A stretch of 64,000 nucleotides of DNA from Orbicella faveolata (taxonomy: Eukaryota > Cnidaria > Anthozoa > Scleractinia > Merulinidae), in contig NW_018149649.1 of NCBI RefSeq assembly GCF_002042975.1, positions 205,381 to 269,380 of the forward strand. Reading direction: 5' to 3'. The notes under the pieces were generated by a model. The model did not search any database. It saw only the letters and a program-made list of their open reading frames with translations, and was not told the DNA's origin. This document shows, piece by piece, positions 36,146 to 49,618 of this stretch. The translations under genes and the position numbers were made by a program. How positions within the stretch are numbered: position 1 is the first letter of the stretch; every line of letters starts with the position of its first letter.

Positions 36146-38680
36146 ATATGATGTCCATTTTTCTGCACAGCATAGAGTCTCGCCATTTTTAGTTTTTCTT
36201 AATTAGGAACTCAGATTTAATCAACCCACCTTGCCCACCCCATTCCGTTCCATTATTTCTTCCCAGCTCTCCCGTTTCTTTAGATCTTTGAAAGGAAAGT
36301 CCAATCGCAGCTTATCTTCGTCATTGTATGCCAGTTGCTGACGTGAACTCTCATTAGATTACAAATGTAAACATCTACGCGCTTAGGTTTACGTTACCAG
36401 AGTGAATACTACTTGCGCTGAAAATAATTTTTTTAACCCGGTTCAACTTCTATTTTATTATACTGCTGTTTTTGCAGTGACCAGAATAAGCATTTTACGT
36501 TTCAAGAAGAAGGATTATTGTGCTGCGTTGGTAGAGTAAACATTACATGTGCTTCCTATCCAAAAGTGGACATTGCTTGTACTTGCGTTACAAGAGTGGA
36601 CATTACTTGTTTCACATGTGCAGACACTGTTTGAACCTGCGTTACAAGAGTTAGGCCTTTAGCATGTACTCGGCGCAAAGCATATTTGTTTACTATATCA
36701 AATTGTCACAGACAGTTCTTACTTGTTTGTAAACGCAAGGAGTCATGTTAAGGAGCAAATCCAGTTTCGATTCTGATCATGTACAAACGTCCTCTAACTT
36801 TATCTGGTTTTATAGATCAATGCAACATCGATAAATTAAATAGGTACTCTTGCATCCTCTGAATTCTGCAAACTAGACAAACAGTTTTATAAATCTGTCT
36901 GATCGTAGTAGAGCTTAGACCAGAGGCAGAATTATTCTCTCTAAACATTGTGTATTTGATATGTTTTAAAAAGGGAAGTTTCATCGGCATGCTTTCCTGT
37001 ATACCGGCCGCGCTACGGCATCGCTTGGACGCGACACACCTCTAAAGGTGCTCTAAAGGCATACGGTAACCTTAATATTCCAACATCTGGGTTTTCTGGT
37101 GTAGCTTTCACCGTAGTCTGTACGTAAATATATGTCTGGGTGAAATGACCTGTTGACAAGAGTTTTCAACCCCAATGATGATATTTTTATTTTATTTATT
37201 TATTTATTTTTTCAACCATTTTAATCTCCGGCAATCCTTTTCAAGCTATTTTTGCCCAGTTCATCGAAGGATAATGTTACCAGGCGCGTTGCGTGAGTGT
37301 TTTCGTAGGAGATGAAAGTAATCGTAAACTAATTTTGCATCACAGGGTTGTTTATTTTTGTACCTCCCTCCCCTCCCCTGGGATTTCCGAAACCGGGATT
37401 CATCTAAAAATGGCTCCGAGTGATTATCCTGTATGAAGGATAACCTCCCTTACTCTTTACCCCCTCCTGTTCTGAACCTTACGATAGGAAATCGAGTTTT
37501 AAGTGGGCAAAAACCTTGTACCAGAATAATTTTAGGTATTTTACAGTCCTTTTTACATTTTATTTAAGCTAAAGATATAAATAGTTGCCTGAAATAACAC
37601 CAAAAACAATTTCCCAAGAAAACTCGAGAAAAGAAAATTCAAAGTTCAGAGAATTCATGCAAATTCACAGGTAAAATGTCATCATTCCTTTCATTTCACC
37701 GCTATTTTCAATTGCTTTACATGAACTTCAGAATTTGTTTTCGACATTTGGTGTTGTTAGAAATGATTTCTTTTGAGAAGATGTTTTGAAAAAACAGTCG
37801 CACAGAAGTTTGCAATACAATCTGAATAATCTCGGTACAAAGTTTTTGTCTACTTGCTACTCGAACTTCTAACAGATTCCTTCTTAAAAGTTTTATTTGA
37901 AGACTTGTTGGTCATGGAATCTCCCTCTATTGGTTTTACAGTTTATTAGAAATTACTTGTTCACGCTGCGGGCGAAATAAATCCGAAAGTAAATTATAAA
38001 AGGAGATTTTCCGAGGAACACCAGCGACAGTTTTGTCTCCATTCTTGCTACGGCCATTATATTTACAAAATACCAGCCTGATACGAAGTTCGTTTGAGTT
38101 CAAAAGACTTCGGCATCCACATTAACAGCTAAAAATGAGAATAGAAGATCGACAACAAGGAAGGTGTTTTCGTGCTGGTATTAATTCATAACTAACGCGC
38201 AAGTATAAACCGATATTTTGTTATGCGGAATCGGCACTATATAATTCAGTAATGCCACAATCCAGGTGTCGTAGGTCTCCCTGAACAATCCTTAGTCCTG
38301 TGTGCCTCTAAAATGTATCCAAGTAAGATCAACTTTCTAAAAATTGGTTGTTTGAGCTACAGCAATTTAGTTTCAATTTATTTCGCAGGCCCCTTTGAAT
38401 GTTAGAATATCGGCAAGCAAGGGTTATACCGCGAAATGCAAATCTCTCGGGTCGACGACTCTTCGCTTCGACTAGTCTCGTATCTTAGCCGGTTGTCTTA
38501 GGGTAAAACACATCCTGTTCCCTGTTCGTGATGTCAGTTGCAAATAAGGACAAGTTCCTTCCAACTGCAACCAGGAACTCAATAACAATAGATCCTCGGC
38601 TTTACGTCACGAAACAAGAAACATCAGAATACGTTTACGGGGTCAAGAATGATCGGAACTTTGAACTGGCGGCTTAAAGG
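36146..38680. other. Spacer between copies 4 and 5, no gene
   Basis: Shared with the spacers after copies 5 and 7. It holds a diverged kB unit (GGAAAGTCC near 36292, the dyad CTTGCGTTACAAG at 36582-36594 and a near copy around 36642), a short kB-like GGGATTTCC at 37380-37388, and a TTTA-rich tract near 37190-37215. No supported coding frame. Confidence 0.55.
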
Positions 38681-38687
38681 AAAAAAC

Positions 38688-39147
38688 TCGATCATATCCG
38701 ATTCCCATATAATTTCCCCGGATGACTTTTTCCTTACGTTCTTTGGAATGGCCAGGTTATTCTTAACAGATAAGAGCCAATCATCAGATGGGGATGATAA
38801 GATAAGTTCTCTAAATGAACTGAGCTCCCGTGAAAACCTTTAAAAAAATGAAACACATTTTTCTACGACAGGTGGATGCCAACTCCATTGTGGAACTTGA
38901 GCGTTTTCTTTCTTTATAGGGTACGAATACGTTTGTTTTTGGGGGGTAAATTATTGCATACCAACACATGTACTTGCAGCCACGTAAAACGTCAACATAC
39001 AACGACAAGCTAACGGCAGGAACAGTTAACAAATCTTCTTAGAATGTAAAATGATTTTGTCGGAGAGTGTTCCACGTAGGGAATTCGAAGATGAGTCATG
39101 GAACTTTTTGAACAATTTTAACTTCCCTTCTGGTGGTAATATATAAG
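38688..39147 (+). promoter_or_regulatory. Promoter region of copy 5
   Basis: Conserved block at 38688-38719, STAT-type TTCTTAGAA at 39036-39044, AP-1 TGAGTCA at 39092-39098 and TATATAAG at 39140-39147. The AP-1 to TATA distance is about 50 bp shorter than in copy 4 because of a deletion between them. The non-coding exon ends at 39239. Confidence 0.68.
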
Positions 39148-39482
39148 ACAGTCAACATGCTCTCAGTCGTCAAAGTTTCAAAGCAACACGAAGACGACTT
39201 CAACTAAGAAAGCTTCACCCACAAAGAAGAAAGAAGAAGGTAAGAAGCGATTATGATGTGTTTCTCTGTAGTTAAATAGCGCTTTTTGTTTCAGTTTTAA
39301 CGTCATTGCTGATATTTTAAAAAGAACTTAGACTCCTTTGAAAACTAAGCATTCAGTAAAATAGAAGATCGATAGGAGGCGATTATACTCCTTCTGTAGC
39401 GAACAATGCCCGTTGACCCACGAAACGTTATCTTACTAATTTACTGTTAACTGTAATTTACTTCTAATTGTTCTAACTAGAA

Positions 39483-41422
39483 ATGGAGGTTTGCAAAATC
39501 CTACTCGCAGCCATATTTGTTGTTACACTGAGCTCAGTGGCTCGTACAGCTCCATTGAATTCACCACCAAGCAAAGTTGAAATTCTCATCAGACTTGGCC
39601 TTTCACCAAAACTCACTAACGCCACTAAAGAGGTAAGAAACGCTATGATTTAAAAATGTCAGGTTTATGCCTGCGAGAAGGCCGTGGCTCCGAGATGGTG
39701 ATAATTTATTTTCATCGTGATGTCTTGTACACTAACTGCTCATTTCTTCCAAATCGTCATTTTTACAGATGAAAAACGTCTACCCCTTCATTACTTCGAA
39801 CACTAATCTCCAGAACACGATGCTGCTTCTAGGAACCGTTGTTACACCGGCATGCTCCATAAATCTGGTATGTGCTGGTACCTTTTGTGTATTTTTTGAC
39901 AATGCTTTTGCTTCAGCAGTTGATTAAGAAGAGTGAAGGATCCTAAGAAAAATATCTCTTTCTATTTATCTCCAAATATACCTAAATATCAACAAAAAAT
40001 TTACAAAACAGCTTAAAAAATAGATACCTGGGATGAGCAGAGAGATTCTTGACTGCTTGAAACGTGAACGAGATAATTGCATTAAAACCATAATACCCAG
40101 CTAAAATACCACTTTCATGTAGACCCACGCCTTAAGCCTCCTTTCCGTGAATGCTTCACTATCTTGAAAATTTGCACTTCTCTCTGTAAATACAACTACC
40201 ACTAACCCAAAAGGATTTTGTTTGATTCTCACGAACAATAGCTGATTATATTTTCAACGAGCTCCTTCATCTTTTAAATCAAGCTAATTTATCAGCTCTA
40301 ATGTTAGTAAAGTTTACACTAAAAAAATTAAAGATAGATATTGACAGTACTTGTGGGTCTGTAAGTCACACACAACTATAAATATTTCAATTTTTTGTTC
40401 TACTTTTCCTTCCACAGCCATTGAAAGACAAACTTTTTGTCCCTTACATGAAGCTGTCTTACTTTGTCAGTCCGCTATACATGGCATACTCGTATGAACA
40501 AATTCAAGGACCTCAGCACATTCAGTTGGCGTATCTGCTTGACGATACAAGCTTTTATCTCAACAGCACCGTTACAACTCTAAGACACGAAGTAAGTAAC
40601 CAGCGCGTTTTTATTTCTTATCGTCAAATAACTTATTTAGCAGCAATCGCTTTTATTCAATGAAACATAACTTTACATCGGGAAGCCGCTATGGCTTCTT
40701 ACTATTACGTCTACGTGGAATACCCGGCATTTTCAGTTAGTAGTACTAATTTATGCACCTGTACGTGCATACCTTGAGATATATGGAGGAGTAGCATGAC
40801 AGTCTTAGTTCACAACACAAGGATAACGGAAGTTTAGCCAACGATTCGTCGCAAACTGAAGAATACATTCTAACGCATGTTTATTCATCTTCACTGCTGC
40901 GACCTCCAAATGTCGCAAACCGCAAAATCCGACCAAAGTCTAGCAGTAACTCAATCAGTAACGCAACACATCACTAAACCTTATGTGAAATAGTATGCCG
41001 TGACAGTTTTTAAGGTGCCCAGACTGCTGTAACGTAAGTAGCAATAGCAACGTAAAGCTCAATTGTTCTACTTTTTGCCAAATTTAAGATCATGGAAAAC
41101 AAGTTTCAACCACCCGCTGTTCAAAAGGTGTCAGAAACGGATCTGGATCATTACACTCGTCAATATCTACAAACTCTCGTCGATAATAATTTAGTGGTAA
41201 GTGAAATTAATTTTGTTTCCAGAAGTGACAAATCCCTTTGAGAAGGAGAAACAAAGTGTTGCTTTGCTGTTGTTTTCTTGCTGTTGATGAGAATCATATT
41301 GTTTCTTTTTATAGAGTCTGGTAATTACTGATGAAGTGGTGAAGATCTATCGGAACTACGTCATCCTCTACTCACTGCGTGACGCCATCAGCCAGGTGTA
41401 CACGTGTGTAATTAGTATCTAA
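39483..41422 (+). CDS. Secreted helical cytokine-like protein, copy 5
   Basis: Coding exons 39483-39632, 39769-39867, 40418-40591, 41089-41196 and 41315-41422; 212 residues; all introns phase 0. Signal peptide, Cys79, Cys208, N46 and N132 as in copy 4. The acceptor before exon 4 reads TTTAAG instead of TTTCAG, a weaker site shared only with copy 7; because the exon is a whole number of codons, skipping it would leave the frame open and remove 36 residues. Near-identical to copy 7, from which the protein differs by only a few residues (for example Cys4 here is Tyr4 there). Confidence 0.86.
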
Positions 41423-41805
41423 TCTGCCCAAGGTCGCATTGCTCTCCGGTAGAAGCAAGCTAAAGGTTTTCCACTTATTGACGATTTTGAAATATTACAA
41501 GAAAGATAAAGAGAAGTCTAACTGTACTTTAATTAAGTTTTGTGTAAAATTCGTATTGTAGGAGAACACCTACCTTATTTATTATATTTAAGTATCAATT
41601 TACTGTCCGAGTTTGTTCCCTAAAGAGTTAACACTTATTTATTAAGCAACCCTAACTATCCTCTGTGAGAAGAAACCAAGTCCATAATGAGAATTGTTAC
41701 TGATCACTGATTATGTTGTAACTGCTATGAAAGATTTCCTACGGAAACTAAACCATTGTAATCTGGTTGTTGTTGTTAAATTAACAATAAACTGTTTGAT
41801 AGTGA
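41423..41805 (+). other. 3' UTR of copy 5 with AU-rich nonamers
   Basis: TTATTTATT at 41575-41583 and 41635-41643, and AATAAA at 41786-41791. Nearly identical to the 3' UTRs of copies 4 and 7. Confidence 0.7.
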
Positions 41806-44620
41806 ATATGATGTCCATTTTTTTGCACAGCATAGAGAGTCTCGCCATTTTTAGTTTTTCTTAATTAGGAACTCAGATTTAATCAACCCACCTTGCCCAC
41901 CCCATTCCGTTCCATTATTTCTTCCCAGCTCTCCCGTTTCTCTAGATCTTTGAAAGGGAAGTCCAATCGCAACTTAGCTTCGTCATTGTATGCCAGTTGC
42001 TGACGTGAACTCTCATTAGATTACAAATGTAAACATCTATGCGCTTAGGTTTACGTTACCAGAGTGAATACTACTTCCGCTGAAAATAATTTTTTTAACC
42101 CGGTTCAACTTCTATTTTATTATACTGCTGTTTTTGCAGTGACCAGAATAATCATTTTACGTTCAGTCAAGAATAAGAATTATTGTGCTGCTTTGGCAGA
42201 GTAAACATTACATGCGCTTCCTTTCCAAAAGTGGACATTGCTTGTACTTGCGTTACAAGAGTGGACATTACTTGTTTCACATGTACAGACACTGTTTGAA
42301 CCTGCGTTACAAGACTTCGGCCTTTAGCATGTAGTCAGCCCAAAGCATATTTGTTTACTATATCAAATTGCCACAGACAGCTCATAGAGGGTTCTCATAC
42401 TTGTTTGTAAACGCAAGGAGTCATGTTAAGAAACAAATCCAGTTTCGATTCTGATTATGTACAAACGTCCTCTACATTTATCTGGTTTTATAGATCAATG
42501 CAACACCGATAAATTAAATAAGTACTTTTGCATCCTCTGAATTCTGCAAAATAGACAAACAGTTTTATAAATCTGTCTGATCGTAGTAGAGCTTAAAACG
42601 GAGGCAGAACTATTCTTTCAAAACATAGTGTGTATTTGATATGTTTTCGAAAAGGAAGTTTCATCGGCAAGTTTTCAATCGGCATGTTCCTCCCAACTGT
42701 TTTCGCTTGGACACGACACACCTCTAAAGGTGTTCTAGAGGAATACAGTAACCTTAATATTCCAACATCTAGGTTTTCTGGTGTAGCTTTCACCGTAGTC
42801 TGTACGTAAATATATGTAAGGGTGAAATGACCTGTTGGAAGAGTTTTCAACACCCCTTTGCAATAGAGTTAGAGCATTTTACATAATAAATCAAATTATT
42901 CTCGCATTTTGAATGACAGACGTATAGTACAGACGTATAGTTGATGTTATTAATATCTTTTTTGTTCCTTTACTGTATTTAACAAATAGATTCCTTGTTG
43001 CCGAGTGTGTTTTCATTAATAGATCACAGATGGCGCCAAACTGTGGCGTCAATCATGTTTTCTGACAAACTTTCGATCGGCTTGATCTTGTCTTATTCTG
43101 GGCTTTAAGTGATCTTCTCTCCTTCTCTCTCTCTCTCTCTCTCTTTTTTTCCTTTCATTTTCTTTTTCCCCGATTTTAACCTCCGGTAATCCCTCTCAAG
43201 CTATTTTTGCCCAGTTCATCGACGGATAATGTTACCAGGCGCGTTACGTGAATGTTTTCGTGGTAGATGAGAACAATCGGAAAATAAATTTTGCATCACA
43301 GGGTTGTTTATTTTTATACCTCCCTCCTTTTCCCTGGAATTTCCGAAACCGGGATTCATCTAAAAATGGCTCTGAGGGATTATATCCTGTATGAAGGATA
43401 ACCTCCCTTACTCTTCACCCCGTCTTGTTCTGAACCTTACGATAAGAAATCGAGTTTTTAGTGGGCAAAAACCTTCTACCAGAAAAATTTTAGGTATTTT
43501 ACAGTCCTTTTTTTTGCCTGAAATAACACCAAAAACAATTTCCCAAGAAAACTCGAGAAAATAAAATCCAAAGTTCAGAGAACTTGTGCAAATTCACAGG
43601 AAAAATTTCATCATCACTTTCCGCATTTCACCGCTACTTTCAAGTGTTTTACATGAACTTTAGAATTTGTTTTCGACATTCAGTGTTGTTAAAAATGATT
43701 TCTTTTGAGATGTTTTAAAAAAACAGTCACACAGAAGTTTGCAATACAATGTAAATAATCTCGGTACAAAGTTTTTGTACACTTGCTACTCAAACTTCTA
43801 CTGAGTAGATTCCTTCTTAAAAGTTTTATTTGATTTGAAGACTTGTTGGCCACTGAATCTCCCTCTATTGGTTTTACAGTTCATTAGAAATTACTTGTTC
43901 ACATTGCGGCCGAAATAAACGCGAAAGTAAATTATAAAAGGGGATTTTCCGAAGAACACCAGCGACAGTTTTGTCTCCATTCTTGCTACGGCCATTATAT
44001 TTACAAAATACCAGCATGATACGAAGTTCGTTTGAGTTCAAAAGCAAGACTCGAAACGGAATGTTTGCCGGACTTGGGCATCCACATTAACAGCTAAAAA
44101 TAAGAATAGAAGATCGACAATAAGGAAGGTGTTTTCGTGCTGGTATTAATACATAACTAACGCGCAAGTATAAAACAATATTTTGTTATGCGGAATCGGT
44201 ACTATATAATTCTGTAATGCCACAATCCAGGCGTCATATGTCTTCCTCTGTGTCTGAAAAATGTTTTCAAGTAAGGTCAACTGTCTAAAAATTGGTCGCC
44301 TGAGCTACAGCAATTGGTTTAAATCTACTTTGAATGGTAGAATATCGGCAGGCAAGAGTTATACCGCCAAATACAAAATCTCTCGGGTCGATGACTCTTC
44401 GCTTCGACTAGTAGTCTCATAGCTTAGCCGGTTGTCTTAGGGTAAAACACATCCTGTTCCCTGATCACGGTGTAAGTTGTAAATGAGGAAAAGTTCCTTC
44501 CAACTGCAACCAGGAACTCAGTAACAACAGACACGCGGCTTTGCGTCACGAAACAACAAACATCACAAAACGTTTACGGGGTCAAGAATGATCGGAACTT
44601 TGAACTGGCGGCTTAAAGGA
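41806..44620. other. Spacer between copies 5 and 6, no gene
   Basis: Homologous to 36146-38680. It contains the dyad CTTGCGTTACAAG at 42247-42259, a short kB-like GGAATTTCC at 43336-43344, a (TC)n tract near 43120-43145 and a full kB-consensus GGGATTTTCC at 43941-43950, about 1.2 kb upstream of the TATA box of copy 6. The stretch 42880-43120 has no counterpart in the spacer after copy 4 and looks like an insertion. Confidence 0.55.
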
Positions 44621-44626
44621 AAAAAA

Positions 44627-45140
44627 CGATCATATCCGATTCCCATATAATTTCCCCGGATGACTTTGTCCTTAACGCTTTTTAGAATGGTTACGTTATT
44701 CTTAACAGATAAGCGACAATTATCAGATAGGGATGATAAGATAAGTTCTCTAAATAAACTGAGCTCCCGTGAAAAACTTTAAAGAAAATGAAAAACATTT
44801 TTGTTACAACAAGTGGATGCCACTTCCATTGTGGAATTTCAGCGTTTTCTCTCTTTATAGGGTACAAATACCTTTGTTTTTTAGGGGGGCTATTTATTGC
44901 ATACCGACCCATGTACTTGCAGCCGCGTAAAAAGTCAACAAGCAACGACAAGCTAACGACAGGAACAGTTAACAAATTTTCTTAGAATGTAAAATGATTT
45001 AGTGGGAGAGTGTTCAACGCAGGGAATTCGAACATGAGTCATGGAACGTATACTTTAAAACAGGCACTTATTGAACAATTTTAATCAAAAATATGATGTC
45101 AAACAGCTAAACAACTTCCCTTCTGCTAGTAATATATAAG
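44627..45140 (+). promoter_or_regulatory. Promoter region of copy 6
   Basis: Conserved block from 44627, STAT-type TTCTTAGAA at 44979-44987, AP-1 TGAGTCA at 45035-45041 and TATATAAG at 45133-45140. The non-coding exon ends at 45230 before GTAAGC. Confidence 0.68.
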
Positions 45141-45525
45141 ATCGTCAAGATGCTCTCAGTTATCAAAAGTTTTAAAGCAACACGAAGACAACTTCAACCA
45201 AGAAAGCTTCACCCACAAAGAAAAAAGAAGGTAAGCAGCGATTATGTGCTTCTCTGTGGTTAAATAGCGCTTTTTGTCCTTTAGTTTTAACGCCATTGCT
45301 GATATTCTAAAAAGAACTTAGATTCGTTTGAAAACTAACCATTCAGTAGAATAGAAGATCGATAGGAGAAGATTATACTCCTTCTGCTTTTACAAGAAGT
45401 CTGCGACTGAGAATAGTAGTAGCGAACAATTCAACTCTCCCTTAATTTATAGCCCGTCGATTAACGAAACATAACCTTTCTGACTTACTGTAACTGCAAT
45501 TTATTTCTCATTGTTCCAACTAGAA

Positions 45526-45675
45526 ATGAAGGTTTCCAAAATCCTACTCGCTGCCATATTGGCCGTTACACTGAGCTCAGTGGTTCGTACAGCTCCATTG
45601 AATCAACCACCAAACAAAGTTGAAATTCTTATCAGACTTGGTCTTTCACCAAAACTCACTAATGCCACTAAAGAG
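45526..45675 (+). CDS. Copy 6, first coding exon only (cut by gap)
   Basis: Encodes the signal peptide and first mature segment of the same family (50 residues) and ends with a normal GTAAGA donor at a phase-0 position. The acceptor is at 45522-45523. It differs from copies 4 and 5 at several residues (MKVSK start, ILAVT, VVRT, NQPP), so it is a distinct paralogue and not another listing of them. The remaining four exons should lie in or beyond the N gap starting at 45784. N46 is kept. Confidence 0.8.
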
Positions 45676-45783
45676 GTAAGAAACGCTATGATTTAACAGT
45701 CTCAGTTTTATGCCTCCGAGAAGGCCATGGCTCTGAGATGGTGATAATTTATTTTCACCTTGATGTTTTGTACACTAACTGCT

Positions 45784-45883
45784 NNNNNNNNNNNNNNNNN
45801 NNNNNNNNNNNNNNNNNNNNNNNNNNNNNNNNNNNNNNNNNNNNNNNNNNNNNNNNNNNNNNNNNNNNNNNNNNNNNNNNNNN
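45784..45883. other. Assembly gap, 100 N
   Basis: Exactly 100 N. It removes exons 2-5 of copy 6 and its 3' flank. Confidence 0.95.
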
Positions 45884-47707
45884 TTTCCTGTATACCGGCC
45901 GCGCTACGGCATCGCTTGGACGCGACACACCTCTAAAGGTGCTCTAAAGGTATACGATAACCTTAATATTCCAACATCTAGGTTTTCTGGTTTAGCTTTC
46001 AACCTAGTCTGTACGTAAATATATGTCGGGGTGAAATGACCTGTTGACAAGAGTTTTCAACCTTAACGATGATATTTTTATTTTATTTCTTTTTTCCTTT
46101 CACTTGTTTTTTTGTTGTTGCTGTTGTTTTTGTTGTTAGAATTTCTGTGTTACACACGTAAATATAATTGTTGTTGTTGTTGCTTTTTTTTTTTTCAACT
46201 ACTGAAGTGTTTGTCTCAACATCATAGTTAAGTCAGTAGGCATAGTTTGGTCGNTTGCCCACCCCATTCCGTTCCATTATTTCTTCCCAGCTCTCCCGTT
46301 TCTCTAGATCTTTGAAAGGAAAGTCCAATCGCAGCTTATCTTCGTCATTGTATGCCAGTTGCTGACATGAACTCTCATTAGATAACAAATGTAAACATCT
46401 ATGCGCTAAGGTTTACGTTGCCAGAGTGAATACTACTTGCGCTGAAAATAATTTTTTTAACCCGGTTCAACTTCTATTTTATTATACTGCTGTTTTTGCA
46501 GTGACCAGAATAAGCATTTTACGTTTCAAGAAGAAGGATTATTGTGCTGCGTTGGTAGAGTAAACATTACATGTGCTTCCTATCCAAAAGTGGACATTGC
46601 TTGTACTTGCGTTACAAGAGTGGACATTACTTGTTTCACATGTGCAGACACTGTTTGAACCTGCGTTACAAGAGTTAGGCCTTTAGCATGTACTCGGCGC
46701 AAAGCATATTTGTTTACTATATCAAATTGTCACAGACAGTTCTTACTTGTTTGTAAACGCAAGGAGTCATGTTAAGGAGCAAATCCAGTTTCGATTCTGA
46801 TCATGTACAAACGTCCTCTAACTTTATCTGGTTTTATAGATCAATGCAACATCGATAAATTAAATAGGTACTCTTGCATCCTCTGAATTCTGCAAACTAG
46901 ACAAACAGTTTTATAAATCTGTCTGATCGTAGTAGAGCTTAGACCAGAGGCAGAATTATTCTCTCTAAACATTGTGTATTTGATATGTTTTAAAAAGGGA
47001 AGTTTCATCGGCATGCTTTCCTGTATACCGGCCGCGCTACGGCATCGCTTGGACGCGACACACCTCTAAAGGTGCTCTAAAGGCATACGGTAACCTTAAT
47101 ATTCCAACATCTGGGTTTTCTGGTGTAGCTTTCACCGTAGTCTGTACGTAAATATATGTCTGGGTGAAATGACCTGTTGACAAGAGTTTTCAACCCCAAT
47201 GATGATATTTTTATTTTATTTATTTATTTATTTTTTCAACCATTTTAATCTCCGGCAATCCCTTTCAAGCTATTTTTGCCCAGTTCATCGAAGGATAATG
47301 TTACCAGGCGCGTTGCGTGAGTGTTTTCGTAGGAGATGAAAGTAATCGTAAACTAATTTTGCATCACAGGGTTGTTTATTTTTGTACCTCCCTCCCCTCC
47401 CCTGGGATTTCCGAAACCGGGATTCATCTAAAAATGGCTCCGAGTGATTATCCTGTATGAAGGATAACCTCCCTTACTCTTTACCCCCTCCTGTTCTGAA
47501 CGTTACGATAGGAAATCGAGTTTTAAGTGGGCAAAAACCTTGTACCAGAATAATTTTAGGTATTTTACAGTCCTTTGTACATTTTATTTAAGCTAAAGAT
47601 ATAAATAGTTGCCTGAAATAACACCAAAAACAATTTCCCAAGAAAACTCGAGAAAAGAAAATTCAAAGTTCAGAGAATTCATGCAAATTCACAGGTAAAA
47701 TGTCATN
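45884..47707. other. Short contigs of spacer with two single-N joins
   Basis: 45884-46253 is a small contig resembling the spacer around 37000 and ending in TTG- and T-rich low-complexity sequence. A single N is at 46254. 46255-47706 is almost the same as 36232-37683 (spacer after copy 4). A single N is at 47707, and the ~99 bases after it repeat the ~99 bases before it with slight differences. No gene. Correct order and orientation are uncertain. The dyad CTTGCGTTACAAG is at 46606-46618, and a kB-like GGGATTTCC at 47404-47412. Confidence 0.7.
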
Positions 47708-48823
47708 TGCCTGAAATAACACCAAAAACAATTTCCCAAGAAAACTCGAGAAAAGAAAATTCAAAGTTCAGAGAATTTGTGCAAATTCACAGGTAAAATG
47801 TCATCATCACTTTCATTTCACCGCTACTTTCAAGTGCCTTACATGAACTTCAGAATTTGTTTTCGACATTTGATGTTGTTAGAAATGATTTCTTTTGAGA
47901 AGATGTTTTGAAAAAACAGTCGCACAGAAGTTTGCAATACAATGTAAAAAATCTCGGTACAAAGTTTTTGTCTACTTGCTACTCGAACTTCTAACAGATT
48001 CCTTCTTAAAAGTTTTATTTGAAGACTTGTTGGTCATGGAATCTCCCTCTATTGGTTTTACAGTTTATTAGAAATTACTTGTTTACACTGCGGGTGAAAT
48101 AAACCCGAAAGTAAATTATAAAAGGAGATATTCCGAGGAACACCAGCGACAGTTTTGTCTCCATTCTTGCAGCGGCCATTATATTTACAAATAGCAGCTT
48201 GATACGAAGTTCGTTTGAATTCAAAAGCATGGCACGAAAGGGAATGTTTGCCGGACTTGGGCATCCACATTAACAGCTAAAAATAAGAATAGAAGGAAGG
48301 TGTTTTCGTGCTGGTATTAATTCATAACTAACGCGCAAGTATAAACCGATATTTTGTTATGCGGAATCGGCACTATATAATTCAGTAATGCCACAATCCA
48401 GGTGTCGTAGGTCTCCCTGAACAATCCTTAGTCCTGTGTGCCTCTAAAATGTATCCAAGTAAGATCAACTTTCTAAAAATTGGTTGTTTGAGCTACAGCA
48501 ATTTAGTTTCAATTTATTTCGCAGGCCCCTTTGAATGTTAGAATATCGGCAAGCAAGGGTTATACCGCGAAATGCAAATCTCTCGGGTCGACGACTCTTC
48601 GCTTCGACTAGTCTCGTATCTTAGCCGGTTGTCTTAGGGTAAAACACATCCTGTTCCCTGTTCGTGATGTCAGTTGCAAATAAGGACAAGTTCCTTCCAA
48701 CTGCAACCAGGAACTCAATAACAATAGATCCTCGGCTTTACGTCACGAAACAAGAAACATCAGAATACGTTTACGGGGTCAAGAATGATCGGAACTTTGA
48801 ACTGGCGGCTTAAAGGAAAAAAC
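47708..48823. other. Spacer before copy 7, no gene
   Basis: Matches the spacer upstream of copy 5 (37586 onward) with moderate differences until about 48300, then becomes almost identical to 38163 onward. Confidence 0.55.
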
Positions 48824-49283
48824 TCGATCATATCCGATTCCCATATAATTTCCCCGGATGACTTTTTCCTTACGTTCTTTGGAATGGCCAGGTTATTCTT
48901 AACAGATAAGAGCCAATCATCAGATGGGGATGATAAGATAAGTTCTCTAAATGAACTGAGCTCCCGTGAAAACCTTTAAAAAAATGAAACACATTTTTCT
49001 ACGACAAGTGGATGCCAACTCCATTGTGGAACTTGAGCGTTTTCTTTCTTTATAGGGTACGAATACGTTTGTTTTTGGGGGGTAAATTATTGCATACCAA
49101 CACATGTACTTGCAGCCACGTAAAACGTCAACATGCAACGACAAGCTAACGGCAGGAACAGTTAACAAATCTTCTTAGAATGTAAAATGATTTTGTCGGA
49201 GAGTGTTCCACGTAGGGAATTCGAAGATGAGTCATGGAACTTTTTGAACAATTTTAACTTCCCTTCTGGTGGTAATATATAAG
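48824..49283 (+). promoter_or_regulatory. Promoter region of copy 7
   Basis: Essentially the same as copy 5: conserved block at 48824-48855, TTCTTAGAA at 49172-49180, TGAGTCA at 49228-49234, TATATAAG at 49276-49283. The non-coding exon ends at 49375. Confidence 0.68.
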
Positions 49284-49618
49284 ACAGTCAACATGCTCTC
49301 AGTCGTCAAAGTTTCAAAGCAACACGAAGACGACTTCAACTAAGAAAGCTTCACCCACAAAGAAGAAAGAAGAAGGTAAGAAGCGATTATGATGTGTTTC
49401 TCTGTAGTTAAATAGCGCTTTTTGTTTCAGTTTTAACGTCATTGCTGATATTTTAAAAAGAACTTAGACTCCTTTGAAAACTAAGCATTCAGTAAAATAG
49501 AAGATCGATAGGAGGCGATTATACTCCTTCTGTAGCGAACAATGCCCGTTGACCCACGAAACGTTATCTTACTAATTTACTGTTAACTGTAATTTACTTC
49601 TAATTGTTCTAACTAGAA

